NCBI GenBank assembly: GCA_902490445.1
Contig: CABUDZ010000007.1
Location: 1 to 41,874, forward strand
Direction: 5' to 3'
Source of the DNA: an uncultured Collinsella sp.
Lineage (GTDB): Bacteria > Actinomycetota > Coriobacteriia > Coriobacteriales > Coriobacteriaceae
DNA: 41,874 nucleotides
A program made the position numbers and the translations under genes. Shown one piece after another: positions 22,789 to 30,538 of the stretch. Positions within the stretch are counted from its first letter, which is position 1. Every line of letters starts with the position of its first letter. The notes under the pieces were generated by a model, which worked only from the letters and a program-made list of their open reading frames with translations, ran no database searches and was not told the origin of the DNA.

Positions 22789-22981
22789 GCATACCCTTTC
22801 CTTGTTCGGCCCCGAGTTTAGGCCGATTGACACGAACTCACTTACTATATCGTCTTTACAACCTTGCTGTTCCTCGCATGTTGATGTTCGGCGCTTTGTA
22901 ACAGACGGACGGTATTTATCGCATGAAAATGTGTGGGTACCGTATACTTAAGCGGTTACAACGACCCCTATGGAGGAACGT

Positions 22982-23401
22982 ATGATTAAAGAGCTTTGCC
23001 ACGACGAGGCTATCCTGTCCCAGCGTTGCGAGGTTGCGACCGTCGAGGACGAGTCGGTTGCTCAGGACCTGATCGATACCATCAAGTCGCTCGACGATGC
23101 CGGCTGCCTTGCCGCTAACCAGATTGGCGTTACCAAGAAGGTCTGCGTCTACCTGGACGACGCCGGCGAGCCCCACGTGCTCTACAACCCCCGTCTGGTG
23201 TTTGGCCTGGGCGCCAGCAAGATGGAGGAGAGCTGCCTGACGCACGAGGAGGTCACCAAGTCCACGCGCTATATCAAGTGCAAGGTTGCCTTTGACCAGA
23301 TCGTCGATGGCAAGATGCGCGAGCGCAAGCAGGACTTTGTCGGCTTCGAGGCGCAGATGATTCAGCATATGATCGATCACTGTCTTGGCAAGCTTGTCTA
23401 G
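22982..23401 (+). CDS. Peptide deformylase homologue lacking the catalytic Glu
   Basis: This 139-residue protein has the deformylase fold, normally a metalloenzyme that removes the N-formyl group from new proteins. Motif I is GCLAANQIG (41-49), with Cys in place of the second Gly of GLGLAANQ. Motif II is EESCLTH with the metal ligand Cys85. Motif III reads QHMIDH (128-133), so the two His ligands remain but the catalytic Glu of QHEIDH is Met130. Metal binding is likely and ordinary deformylase activity is doubtful. ATG 22982 follows GGAGGAACG. A canonical deformylase lies at 28356-28766, so this copy may have a different substrate or a regulatory role. Confidence 0.85.
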   Translation: MIKELCHDEAILSQRCEVATVEDESVAQDLIDTIKSLDDAGCLAANQIGVTKKVCVYLDDAGEPHVLYNPRLVFGLGASKMEESCLTHEEVTKSTRYIKCKVAFDQIVDGKMRERKQDFVGFEAQMIQHMIDHCLGKLV

Positions 23402-23433
23402 GGCGACCACAGCACCGCACTTCGTCGTTTTTG

Positions 23434-23475
23434 GTCCGGGCGTGACATTGTTGTCATGTCCGGGCTTTTGTGTTT
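23434..23475 (+). terminator. Intrinsic terminator of the deformylase homologue
   Basis: GTCCGGGCGTGACA pairs with TGTCATGTCCGGGC through 11 Watson-Crick and three G-U pairs around a TTGT loop. TTTTGTGTTT follows. It begins 33 bp after the stop codon. Confidence 0.8.
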
Positions 23476-23532
23476 AGCGCCTTTTTGTTTGGTGACAATA
23501 ACCTTAGCAGGACCGTAAAGCTAGGAGGCGCT

Positions 23533-24498
23533 ATGTGCACGAGCATTCGATTTACCGATAATTCTGGCCACATGTATCTGGGCCGCAACCTCGACTGGAG
23601 CTTTGACTACGGCCAACAGGTTCGCGTGATGCCGCGCGGGTTCCACATTCCGTATTCGTTTATCGACGATGCGTCGGCGGCACACGCGGTAATCGGCATG
23701 TGCATCGATTACAAGAACTATCCCATGTTTTTCGACTGTGGTAACGATGCGGGTCTGGCTGTGGCGGGGCTCAACTTTCCCGGCTATGCCGAGTATGCCG
23801 AGGGCCCTGTCGACGGCAAGAACAATATCGCGGCCTATGAGTTTCCCCTGTGGGTGGCAGCGACGTTCTCGACGGTCGACGAGGTCGAGGCCGCGCTGCG
23901 CGACACGGTGATTGTCGCCAAATCTGCCGGAGAGGGGCTGGGCGTGTCGCTGCTCCATTGGATTATCGGCGACAGCCGGCGCAGCATCGTGGTCGAGATG
24001 ATGGCTGACGGCCTGCATGTATACGACGATCCGGTCGACACCCTTGCCAACCAGCCGACCTTCCCGTGGCACATGGAAAACCTGCGCACCTATATCACCG
24101 CCACAAGCGATTTTCCGCAGACGGCGACATGGCGTGGCGCCGAGCTTAAGCCCTATGGAGCCGGTGCCGGCATGCGCGGCATTCCGGGCGATTGCTATTC
24201 GCCGAGCCGTTTCGTAAAGGCGGCGTACCTCAATGCCAATTACCCGCAAAAGGAGAGCGAGACCGAAAACGTCGTTCGCATGTTCCGCTCGCTCGAGGGC
24301 GTGGTGATGATCGAGGGAGCGTCCAGGATGGGCGATGGCAAGTTCGAGAAGACTATCTACACCGGATGCTTTAGCGCGCGCACGGGCAATTATTACTACG
24401 CGATGTATGGGGATCCGTCGATTCGCTACGTGAGCCTGATGGATGCCGAGGGCGCGAGCCCCGATAGGCTCGTGGTTCCCGAGCCGCGCCGTTCGTAG
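23533..24498 (+). CDS. Choloylglycine hydrolase family, bile salt hydrolase-like
   Basis: This is a 321-residue Ntn hydrolase that cleaves the amide of glycine- or taurine-conjugated bile salts or a related linear amide. All residues known to matter in bile salt hydrolases are in place: nucleophile Cys2 exposed after Met removal (MCTSIRF), Arg18 and Asp21 (GRNLDW), Asn81 (AGLNFPGY), Asn173 (LANQP) and Arg226 (SPSRFV). There is no signal peptide, so it acts in the cytoplasm. ATG 23533 follows AGGAGG. The loop GAGMRGIPGD differs somewhat from the well-known lactobacillus enzymes, so substrate preference is open; penicillin V acylase-like activity is the main alternative. Confidence 0.88.
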   Translation: MCTSIRFTDNSGHMYLGRNLDWSFDYGQQVRVMPRGFHIPYSFIDDASAAHAVIGMCIDYKNYPMFFDCGNDAGLAVAGLNFPGYAEYAEGPVDGKNNIAAYEFPLWVAATFSTVDEVEAALRDTVIVAKSAGEGLGVSLLHWIIGDSRRSIVVEMMADGLHVYDDPVDTLANQPTFPWHMENLRTYITATSDFPQTATWRGAELKPYGAGAGMRGIPGDCYSPSRFVKAAYLNANYPQKESETENVVRMFRSLEGVVMIEGASRMGDGKFEKTIYTGCFSARTGNYYYAMYGDPSIRYVSLMDAEGASPDRLVVPEPRRS

Positions 24499-24522
24499 CT
24501 CATAGCTTTACTGCAATGCAAA

Positions 24523-24555
24523 ATGGCCCTGCATCTCCCGTGAGGTGCAGGGCCA
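24523..24555. terminator. Terminator-like hairpin between convergent genes
   Basis: TGGCCCTGCATCT and AGGTGCAGGGCCA pair around a short loop. On the minus strand TTTT follows the stem, so it fits best as the terminator of the exporter transcript, and may also end the bile salt hydrolase transcript. Confidence 0.7.
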
Positions 24556-24577
24556 CTGTCATCGATGTGTGACGTCG

Positions 24578-24708
24578 CTAGAAGTTGACGTCGTTGAGCT
24601 GGGCACTCTCGAGGCCGTCGAGCTGTTGCTGTTCGGGCGTATCGGCGACGCTCTCGAGCAGCTCGGTGGGATCGATAGGGCTCGTCGGTGGAAACTGAAG
24701 AGGGGCTT
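24578..24708 (-). pseudogene. Orphan C-terminal coding fragment
   Basis: Directly after the exporter stop codon, the minus strand has an open stretch with the window's typical codon pattern. It ends ELLESVADTPEQQQLDGL followed by ESAQLNDVNF and a TAG stop. It has no start codon or ribosome binding site, and its upstream part is cut off at the exporter gene. It looks like the surviving tail of a lost gene. I do not recognise the family. Confidence 0.35.
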
Positions 24709-25620
24709 TTAGGCGCGCGCTGCCTGGGCAGTGCCAGCCTTTGTACTTGCGCGCTTGCCGGCGAGTTCGCAAAAGAGCGCGCCGCCGATGATAAGCGCGG
24801 CGCCCATCAGGCGGACCGGCGTTATGACTTCACCCAAAAGGACGGTCGAGAACACGACCGCCGAAAGCGGCTCGAGGTAGCCGACAACCGCGACGGTCTG
24901 CACAGGCAGCTTGGCGACGGCGCTAAAGTAAAGCAGGCAACCGATGCCGGTGTTGACGACGCCGAGCATAGCGACGGCACGCCAATCGATGCTTGTGGCG
25001 ATGCCGGGGGAGAAAAACGAGGGGGTGCCTTGGGTGACGAGTGTGAGGACCAGCGCGGTCACAAAGGCGGCGCTTAACTGGAGCGCAGAGTTCTCGAGAC
25101 CCTCGATGCGTGGCGCACCCTTGCTAGCGATGACCATCAGCGCATAGCAAAATGCCGAGGCGATGCCGCAGACGATGCCCGCAATGGGCATGTTGCCGCC
25201 TAGACCTTGTGCCGCAATGAGAAAGGCGCCGCAGGCAACGGCGATAAACCCGGCGATTTTGCCGCCGGTCAGCTTTTCGCCAAAAATGAGCGGGGAGAGG
25301 GCCATGACGATGATGGGGCCGCAGTAGTACAGCAGCGAGGATACGCCGACGCCGATCGTCTGATAGGCTCGAAACAGAAAAATCCAGCTGGCGCCCAGCG
25401 CGGCGCCCGAGACGATGAGCGCTGCGGCCTCGCGGGGGCGAGACGGAGCCTGCAGGTTATGGCGCTTGGTTATGAAGAGGATGGCGGCAAGGGTGAGAGC
25501 GCCCAAAAACGTGCGCAGAAGCACGATATCGGAGCTCGGCAGCGCGATGGCAGCGGCGATGATGCCATTGGAGCCAAACAATAGCAATGCTGCTAAGTAC
25601 GTAAACAGTCCGTTGTTCAT
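24709..25620 (-). CDS. EamA/DMT-superfamily transporter
   Basis: This 303-residue protein has ten predicted transmembrane helices in two EamA repeats (about 1-140 and 150-290). Typical pieces are LLFGSNGIIAAA, LLRTFLGALTLAA, ASWIFLFRAYQTIGVGVSSLLYYCGPI and, in the second repeat, GVVNTGIGCLLYFSAVAKLPVQTVAVVGYLEPLSAV. Such carriers export amino acids or other metabolites; the substrate is unknown. The ATG at 25620 follows AGGGG. It is divergent from a LysR gene with a dyad in the 118-bp gap, so it is probably that regulator's target. Confidence 0.9.
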   Translation of the reverse strand: MNNGLFTYLAALLLFGSNGIIAAAIALPSSDIVLLRTFLGALTLAAILFITKRHNLQAPSRPREAAALIVSGAALGASWIFLFRAYQTIGVGVSSLLYYCGPIIVMALSPLIFGEKLTGGKIAGFIAVACGAFLIAAQGLGGNMPIAGIVCGIASAFCYALMVIASKGAPRIEGLENSALQLSAAFVTALVLTLVTQGTPSFFSPGIATSIDWRAVAMLGVVNTGIGCLLYFSAVAKLPVQTVAVVGYLEPLSAVVFSTVLLGEVITPVRLMGAALIIGGALFCELAGKRASTKAGTAQAARA

Positions 25621-25649
25621 GCGCTGACATCCCCTCTATATCCGAACAT

Positions 25650-25666
25650 GTTCACTATGGGTGAAC
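25650..25666. promoter_or_regulatory. LysR-type dyad and -10 box in the exporter/regulator gap
   Basis: GTTCAC-N5-GTGAAC is a perfect dyad containing a T-N11-A core (TCACTATGGGTGA). It lies about 30 bp from the exporter start and 22 bp upstream of a perfect TATAAT hexamer at 25688-25693 that should be the -10 of the LysR gene. This is the usual position for a site that both autoregulates a LysR gene and activates the divergent target. No clear -35 was found. Confidence 0.55.
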
Positions 25667-25738
25667 TGGCTTTAGAAGAAAAGCGAATATAATGCATGGA
25701 AAACATGACAAAAACTCATGCAAGGGTGGGGGCGTGCC

Positions 25739-26596
25739 GTGGAGACCAATATCCAAAAGATGCAAGTGCTGCTCGAGACGGTGCGTGCCGGCAGCTTTAC
25801 GCGTGCTGCAGAGCGGTTGAGCTATTCGCAGTCGGGCGTGAGCCGCATGGTGGCCGACCTCGAGGCCGACTGGGGCTTTAAGGTGCTCGACCGCAGCCGC
25901 GAGGGCGTGACGCTTTCTGCCGACGGGCGGCAGGTCATGCCGGCTGTCGAGGCGCTCTGCGAGGAATTCATTCGCTTGCAGCGGCGGGTGGATGAGATGC
26001 GTGGGCTCATGCGCGGCAAAATCTGCATCGGTACGTTTTCGAGCGTGGCGACCCACGTGCTGCCGCCGGTGATTGCGCGTTTTCGTGCCGATTATCCAGA
26101 CGTCGATTACGAGTTGCTGATGGGCGACTATTCAGAGATTGAACAATGGGTGGCGCAGGGCCGCTGCGATCTGGGCTTTATCCCGCATGAGCCCCGAGAA
26201 AATGGCATGACATCGCGATCTTTGGTGCGCGACGAGTTGATGGCGGTGGTGCCGACAGACTCTCTGCTTGCTAGTGAGGGGGCCGTCTCGCTTGCCGATT
26301 TGGCCAACGAGCAGTTTATTCTGCTGGAACGCGGCACCGATGACGAGATTACGCCGCTGTTCCGTCGGGCGGGGCTGACGGTGCGCTCAAAACTGTCGAC
26401 CTGGGATGACTATGCGATTATGGCCATGATCGAGGACGGCTTGGGCGTGAGCATCCTTCCGGCGCTCATCTTGCGGCGCTGCCAGTTCAATGTCGCCATT
26501 CGTCCGCTCGAGGGACGTCCCCATCGGCAGATTAACGCCATATATCGAACGGCCGACGTTTCGCTTGCTGCTGCTCGATTCCTTGAATACCTCTAA
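25739..26596 (+). CDS. LysR-family transcriptional regulator (divergent to exporter)
   Basis: This is a 285-residue LysR protein. The winged helix is at the N-terminus (QVLLETVRAGSFTRAAERLSYSQSGVSRMVADLE), followed by the effector domain (about 90-285) with IGTFSSVATHVLPPVIARF. I prefer the GTG at 25739, since family members begin METNIQK-like and a G-rich site lies just upstream; an ATG at 25718 would add seven residues. The divergent EamA transporter is the probable target. The effector may be the exported compound. Confidence 0.88.
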   Translation: METNIQKMQVLLETVRAGSFTRAAERLSYSQSGVSRMVADLEADWGFKVLDRSREGVTLSADGRQVMPAVEALCEEFIRLQRRVDEMRGLMRGKICIGTFSSVATHVLPPVIARFRADYPDVDYELLMGDYSEIEQWVAQGRCDLGFIPHEPRENGMTSRSLVRDELMAVVPTDSLLASEGAVSLADLANEQFILLERGTDDEITPLFRRAGLTVRSKLSTWDDYAIMAMIEDGLGVSILPALILRRCQFNVAIRPLEGRPHRQINAIYRTADVSLAAARFLEYL

Positions 26597-26659
26597 ATAG
26601 GCGTACGTCGTTGTCGCCTTGGGATAAATCTCGGGGTTTGGCTCACTTTATTTTTGAAA

Positions 26660-26738
26660 TTGAACTTTTTGAAATAGCATGGCGCTATACTGCTTGCTAA
26701 ATTGAACTCCGGTTCAATTCAAGTTCTATAAATTGAAC
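26660..26738. promoter_or_regulatory. Cluster of GAAC half-sites upstream of the HTH-aminotransferase gene
   Basis: Within 80 bp there are five copies of TTGAAC or its complement: 26660-26665, 26702-26707, 26712-26717, 26721-26726 (AAGTTC) and 26733-26738. The central pair forms the dyad AATTGAAC-N4-GTTCAATT. A TATACT hexamer at 26686-26691 is a candidate -10 lying among them. This suggests a repressor-controlled promoter, possibly autoregulated by the HTH domain of the downstream protein. Confidence 0.6.
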
Positions 26739-26759
26739 TTTGCCAGCAAGGAGGTTCCT

Positions 26760-28280
26760 GTGACCCTAGAGACATTTGGCGATCGCCTGCGACAGACTAT
26801 GTCCGATCGCGACGTTCGCCAGTCGGACGTGATCCGCGCATCGGAGATGCTCGGCAAAAAACTCGGCAAGAGTCAGATGAGCCAATATGTGAGCGGCAAG
26901 ACGATCCCGCGGCGCGATGTGGCAGAGCTACTCGCTCGTATTTTGGAGGTCGATGTTTCCTGGCTGCTCGCCGGTGACGCCGATCAAGGCGAGACATCAT
27001 CGCCCCGCAACGTTTCCAAGCCCGAACTCAATCCCTCAGCCCAAATTGCAAGGAGCGTCCCCATGCGTACTTTTTCTAAATCCACCAAGCTCGATAACGT
27101 CCTGTATGACGTGCGCGGTCCCGTCGTCGACGAGGCTGCCCGTATGGAGGACGAGGGCGAGCGCATCCTCAAGCTCAACATCGGCAACCCTGCGCCCTTT
27201 GGTTTCCGCACGCCCGATGAGGTCATTAAGGACATGCGCCAGCAGCTGCCCGACTGCGAAGGCTATTCCAACTCGCGCGGCCTGTTCTCCGCGCGCAAGG
27301 CGATCATGCAGTACTCGCAGATCAAGGGCCTGCCCAATGTTCAGATGGAGCACATCTACACGGGCAACGGCGTGTCCGAGCTCATCCAGCTTTCGATGAA
27401 CGCGCTGCTCGACAATGGCGACGAGATTCTGATCCCCAGCCCCGACTATCCGCTCTGGACGGCGTGCGCAACCCTTGCCGGCGGTCATCCCGTGCACTAT
27501 CTGTGCGATGAGCAGGCGGATTGGTATCCCGACCTGGAGGATATGGAGTCCAAGATCACGAGCGCGACCAAAGCCCTCGTCATCATCAACCCCAACAACC
27601 CCACGGGTTCCGTCTATCCGCGCGAGGTGCTCGAGGGCATCGTCGAGGTTGCACGCAGGCATCAGCTGATGATCTTTGCTGATGAGATCTACGACCGCCT
27701 GTGCATGGACGGCTACGAGCACGTCTCGATTGCCTCGCTCGCTCCCGATCTGCCCTGCGTCACCTTTAGCGGTCTGTCCAAGTCGCACATGATCGCGGGC
27801 TATCGTATTGGCTGGATGGTGCTTTCGGGCAACCAGCGCTGCATGAGCGACTTCATCATGGGCATCAACATGCTCTCCAACATGCGCCTGTGCTCCAACG
27901 TGCCGGCTCAGTCGATCGTTCAGACGGCACTCGGTGGTCATCAGTCCGTTAACGACTACATCCGTCCCGGCGGCCGTGTCTACGAGCAGCGCAACTTTGT
28001 GTATGAGGCGCTCAACAAGATTGACGGCATCTCGGTGGTTAAGCCGCGTGCGGCGTTCTACATCTTCCCCAAGATGGATGTGAAGAAGTTCAACATTACC
28101 GATGACGAGCAGTTCGCCCTTGACCTGCTGCACGAGAAGAAGATTCTGATCACGCGCGGCGGCGGCTTCAACTGGGCTGAGCCCGACCACTTCCGTATCG
28201 TGTACCTGCCGCGCATGGAAGTACTCAAAGAGTCCCTCGAAGACCTCGCCGACTTCTTCGATCATTACCGCCAGAGCTAG
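26760..28280 (+). CDS. XRE-type HTH fused to an alanine (AlaA-type) aminotransferase
   Basis: This is a 506-residue fusion. Residues 6-70 form a Cro/CI-like HTH (FGDRLRQTMSDRDVRQSDV, then SQMSQYVSGKTIPRRD and SWLLAG). A linker (about 71-100) joins a complete class I fold-type aminotransferase close to AlaA: FSKSTKLDNVLYDVRGPV, GNPAPFGF, YTGNGVSELI, NPNNPTGSVY, DEIYDRL, and the PLP lysine Lys341 in SGLSKSHM. The reaction would be glutamate plus pyruvate to 2-oxoglutarate plus alanine. GTG 26760 follows AAGGAGG. A second strong start lies inside at 27063. The HTH may let the enzyme control its own synthesis through the upstream half-sites. Confidence 0.9.
   Translation: MTLETFGDRLRQTMSDRDVRQSDVIRASEMLGKKLGKSQMSQYVSGKTIPRRDVAELLARILEVDVSWLLAGDADQGETSSPRNVSKPELNPSAQIARSVPMRTFSKSTKLDNVLYDVRGPVVDEAARMEDEGERILKLNIGNPAPFGFRTPDEVIKDMRQQLPDCEGYSNSRGLFSARKAIMQYSQIKGLPNVQMEHIYTGNGVSELIQLSMNALLDNGDEILIPSPDYPLWTACATLAGGHPVHYLCDEQADWYPDLEDMESKITSATKALVIINPNNPTGSVYPREVLEGIVEVARRHQLMIFADEIYDRLCMDGYEHVSIASLAPDLPCVTFSGLSKSHMIAGYRIGWMVLSGNQRCMSDFIMGINMLSNMRLCSNVPAQSIVQTALGGHQSVNDYIRPGGRVYEQRNFVYEALNKIDGISVVKPRAAFYIFPKMDVKKFNITDDEQFALDLLHEKKILITRGGGFNWAEPDHFRIVYLPRMEVLKESLEDLADFFDHYRQS
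27050..27065 (+). promoter_or_regulatory. Internal ribosome binding site and ATG of the aminotransferase domain
   Basis: AAGGAG (27050-27055) stands 7 nt before an in-frame ATG (27063) that begins exactly where free-standing AlaA proteins begin (MRTFSKS). Translation from here would give a 405-residue enzyme without the HTH, the same length as E. coli AlaA. The site is as good as that of the full-length start. Confidence 0.7.
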
Positions 28281-28305
28281 TGGGATAGAAGCTCCGCACT
28301 ATGAG

Positions 28306-28345
28306 AAGCTCCCTGCAGTTATTTTTCTGCAGGGAGCTTTCTTGA
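28306..28345 (+). terminator. Intrinsic terminator of the aminotransferase gene
   Basis: AAGCTCCCTGCAG and CTGCAGGGAGCTT form a perfect 13-bp stem with an 8-nt T-rich loop, followed by TCTT. It also lies just past the 3' end of the convergent deformylase gene and may serve both. Confidence 0.85.
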
Positions 28346-28355
28346 ATCGGCGGAA

Positions 28356-28766
28356 CTATATAACGATTCCGCAACAGTGGTCGATTTCGTGTTGGATGAT
28401 CTCGGCGGTGTAGCCCGAGAAGTTTTTGATGCGGTGGACGAAGTTCTCGTCCAGATACTCAACCTTAATGCGGCGATAGCGGGTACAGGGACGCTCGCCG
28501 ATCAGCGAGAGGCATCCTTCGCTCGTCTGGTAGGCATTGACCTGCTCAAGAATCTGCGGGTTGTACATAAGCAGCGACTTGCTGCCGTCCTTTACGCAGA
28601 TGATGCGTTTGCGCACGCCGATCATGTTGGCGGCGAGGCCCACGCACTCGTGCTCATGCTCGTGGAGCGTATCCAGAAGATCCTGTCCGGTCGCGGCATC
28701 TTCTGGGCCGGCGTCTTCGGAAGGCAGGCGCAAAAAGAACTCGGATTTCATGATGGGCTTAATCAT
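28356..28766 (-). CDS. def: Peptide deformylase
   Basis: This 136-residue metalloenzyme removes the formyl group from the N-terminal Met of nascent proteins. Motif I is VGLAANMIG (42-50), motif II is EGCLS with Cys85, and motif III is QHEIDH (125-130), so all metal ligands and the catalytic Glu127 are present. It is short, as in the class found in gut Coriobacteriia and Clostridia. ATG 28766 has AAGGAG 6 nt upstream. It is divergent from the DHA2 exporter and convergent with the aminotransferase gene. Confidence 0.9.
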   Translation of the reverse strand: MIKPIMKSEFFLRLPSEDAGPEDAATGQDLLDTLHEHEHECVGLAANMIGVRKRIICVKDGSKSLLMYNPQILEQVNAYQTSEGCLSLIGERPCTRYRRIKVEYLDENFVHRIKNFSGYTAEIIQHEIDHCCGIVI

Positions 28767-28970
28767 GGAGGGCTCCTTATGTCTCATGCTTTCGTGGACT
28801 TTCAATAATAGCGCGGAAGGAAAGCTGCGCGTTCGCGTTACAATCTTTCGACGTTGGACCATGTTGCCAGACTCGTCGCGTGCGGCGTCTGGCGTAAGTC
28901 TAGGGCTCATCCTCGCCCTGGACTGTTCCTCTGGGGCGATACGACTGTCGTTCCAAGAGGAAGGAAATGC

Positions 28971-30386
28971 ATGGGGAGCAAATCTCAGCAACAAGTTCAA
29001 GTAGCGCCATCGGCCACTTCGGCGTTTCTCGCCGTAATGTATATCGCGGCCTTTGTTGCCGCGTTTAACGAGAACATCATTAACGTGGCGTTGCACGACA
29101 TCATGGCGGCCTTTTCGGTGAGTGCCACCACGGCGCAGTGGCTTGTTTCGGGCTACATGATCGTGACGTCGATCTTTACGGCCATCATGGCCTTTCTTTC
29201 CGGTCGTTTCTCGACGCGCAGGCTGCTGTTTTTCGCATGCGGATGCATGGTCGCCGGAGAAGTCCTGTGCCTGGTCGCCCCAACGTTTACCGTCTTGCTG
29301 CCAAGTCGCATTTTGCAGGCTGCGGGATCGGGCATCTTGTTTCCGCTCATGATGAATGTGGTGCTATCTTGCGCTCCGCGCGAGAAGCTCGGTCTGTATC
29401 TGAGTCTGGGCGGTGCCTGCATTACGCTGGGGCCGGCGTTTGGACCTGTGATCAGTGGTCTTATGTGCACGTTGTTTGGCTGGAGAGCGGTGTTCGTAGT
29501 GCCGTTGGTGGGCGGCATTGCGGTCGCTGCGGCGGGCGTAAAGCTTGTTCAGAATGTCGGAGAGCGCTCGAACACCACGCTTGATATTCTGTCGGTTGTT
29601 TTGCTCGCTGCCGGCATTACGGCATTTGTGTATTCCGTAGGCGAGTTCTCGACCAATCTGATTTCCGGCATCGTGACGCTCTTCGCCGCCCTTGTGCTGC
29701 TCGGCTTGTTTGCGGCCCGTCAGCTCAAGCTCGGACATCCGGTGCTCAACGTGCGCCCCATGGCAAGCGTTCGTTTTTGGCCTGCGTGCCTGCTTGTGGT
29801 GGTGTCGATGATGACGACGTTCTCGATGAGCGTTTTGCTGCCGCTCTATTTTGAGGGCGCATACGGCATGACCGCTCTTGTTGCGGGCTTGCTCATTTTG
29901 CCGGCGATTGCCTGCAACGCCGTAACCTCGATTGTGGGCGGACGCGTGATGGACGCCCGTGGCGCATGGCCGCTGCTGCCGGTCGGCTTTGCCCTGATTG
30001 CTGTGGGGCAGACTGCCATTTCGATGACAGCGGCAAGCATGAACATCGGCGTCGTCGTGGCACTGACCATTGTGGTGTATGCTGGCGTCGGTTTGGTGCT
30101 GAGCCCCTCACAGACGGCCGGCTTGGAGACGCTGCCCGCCGCCGAGCATCCTCACGGAACGGCATTGCTCAACACGTGGAACATGATTGCCGCGTCGTTT
30201 GGTCCATCGCTGTTTATCGGTCTGCTTTCGAGTTCTGCGGCGGTTGCCGGCGCCACTGGCGTTGCGGCAGACGTTGCCCAGGCGATCGGATTTGCGGCTG
30301 CCGTGCGCGTGGCGGCCGTGATTGCCGTGGCTGGGTTCGCGGTGTCGCTGGTGTACGCCCGCCGCGAGTCGCACATGTCGCATTAA
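28971..30386 (+). CDS. MFS multidrug exporter, DHA2 (14-helix) family
   Basis: This 471-residue proton-driven exporter has 14 hydrophobic segments. DHA2 marks are NENIINVALHDI in helix 1, TTAQWLVSGYMI in helix 2, the loop 2-3 motif GRFSTRRL, the helix 5 antiporter motif LGLYLSLGGACITLGPAFGPVISG, and late helices with HGTALLNTWNMIAASFGPSLF. Substrates of this family include drugs, bile acids and dyes; none can be named here. ATG 28971 follows AGAGGAAGGA. It stands alone, 152 bp upstream of the RGG protein gene, with no clear terminator between. Confidence 0.9.
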   Translation: MGSKSQQQVQVAPSATSAFLAVMYIAAFVAAFNENIINVALHDIMAAFSVSATTAQWLVSGYMIVTSIFTAIMAFLSGRFSTRRLLFFACGCMVAGEVLCLVAPTFTVLLPSRILQAAGSGILFPLMMNVVLSCAPREKLGLYLSLGGACITLGPAFGPVISGLMCTLFGWRAVFVVPLVGGIAVAAAGVKLVQNVGERSNTTLDILSVVLLAAGITAFVYSVGEFSTNLISGIVTLFAALVLLGLFAARQLKLGHPVLNVRPMASVRFWPACLLVVVSMMTTFSMSVLLPLYFEGAYGMTALVAGLLILPAIACNAVTSIVGGRVMDARGAWPLLPVGFALIAVGQTAISMTAASMNIGVVVALTIVVYAGVGLVLSPSQTAGLETLPAAEHPHGTALLNTWNMIAASFGPSLFIGLLSSSAAVAGATGVAADVAQAIGFAAAVRVAAVIAVAGFAVSLVYARRESHMSH

Positions 30387-30538
30387 TGTGTGCACATAGA
30401 TTCTGCAGCTAGATTGGATGGCGACACCATAAACTAATGGACGTTTTGCCGAGAGGCATGAATGTTTAAAGCGCAAAGAGTGCGCGACGGGCCCCGCGAA
30501 TGGGGCGATGATGCCCGAGAGGGCCAAGAAGGAGTCTC

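Noticed and set aside
22789..22981. Purine riboswitch upstream of the purine permease
   Set aside because: The conserved aptamer core was not found on the minus strand.
26702..26717. GAAC-TCCG-GTTC as a second LexA box
   Set aside because: The centre and flanks do not fit CGAACRNRYGTTYC; it is better explained as part of the TTGAAC half-site cluster.
27036..28265. 409-codon minus-strand open frame opposite the aminotransferase
   Set aside because: Product resembles no protein and is a by-product of GC-rich codon use on the other strand.
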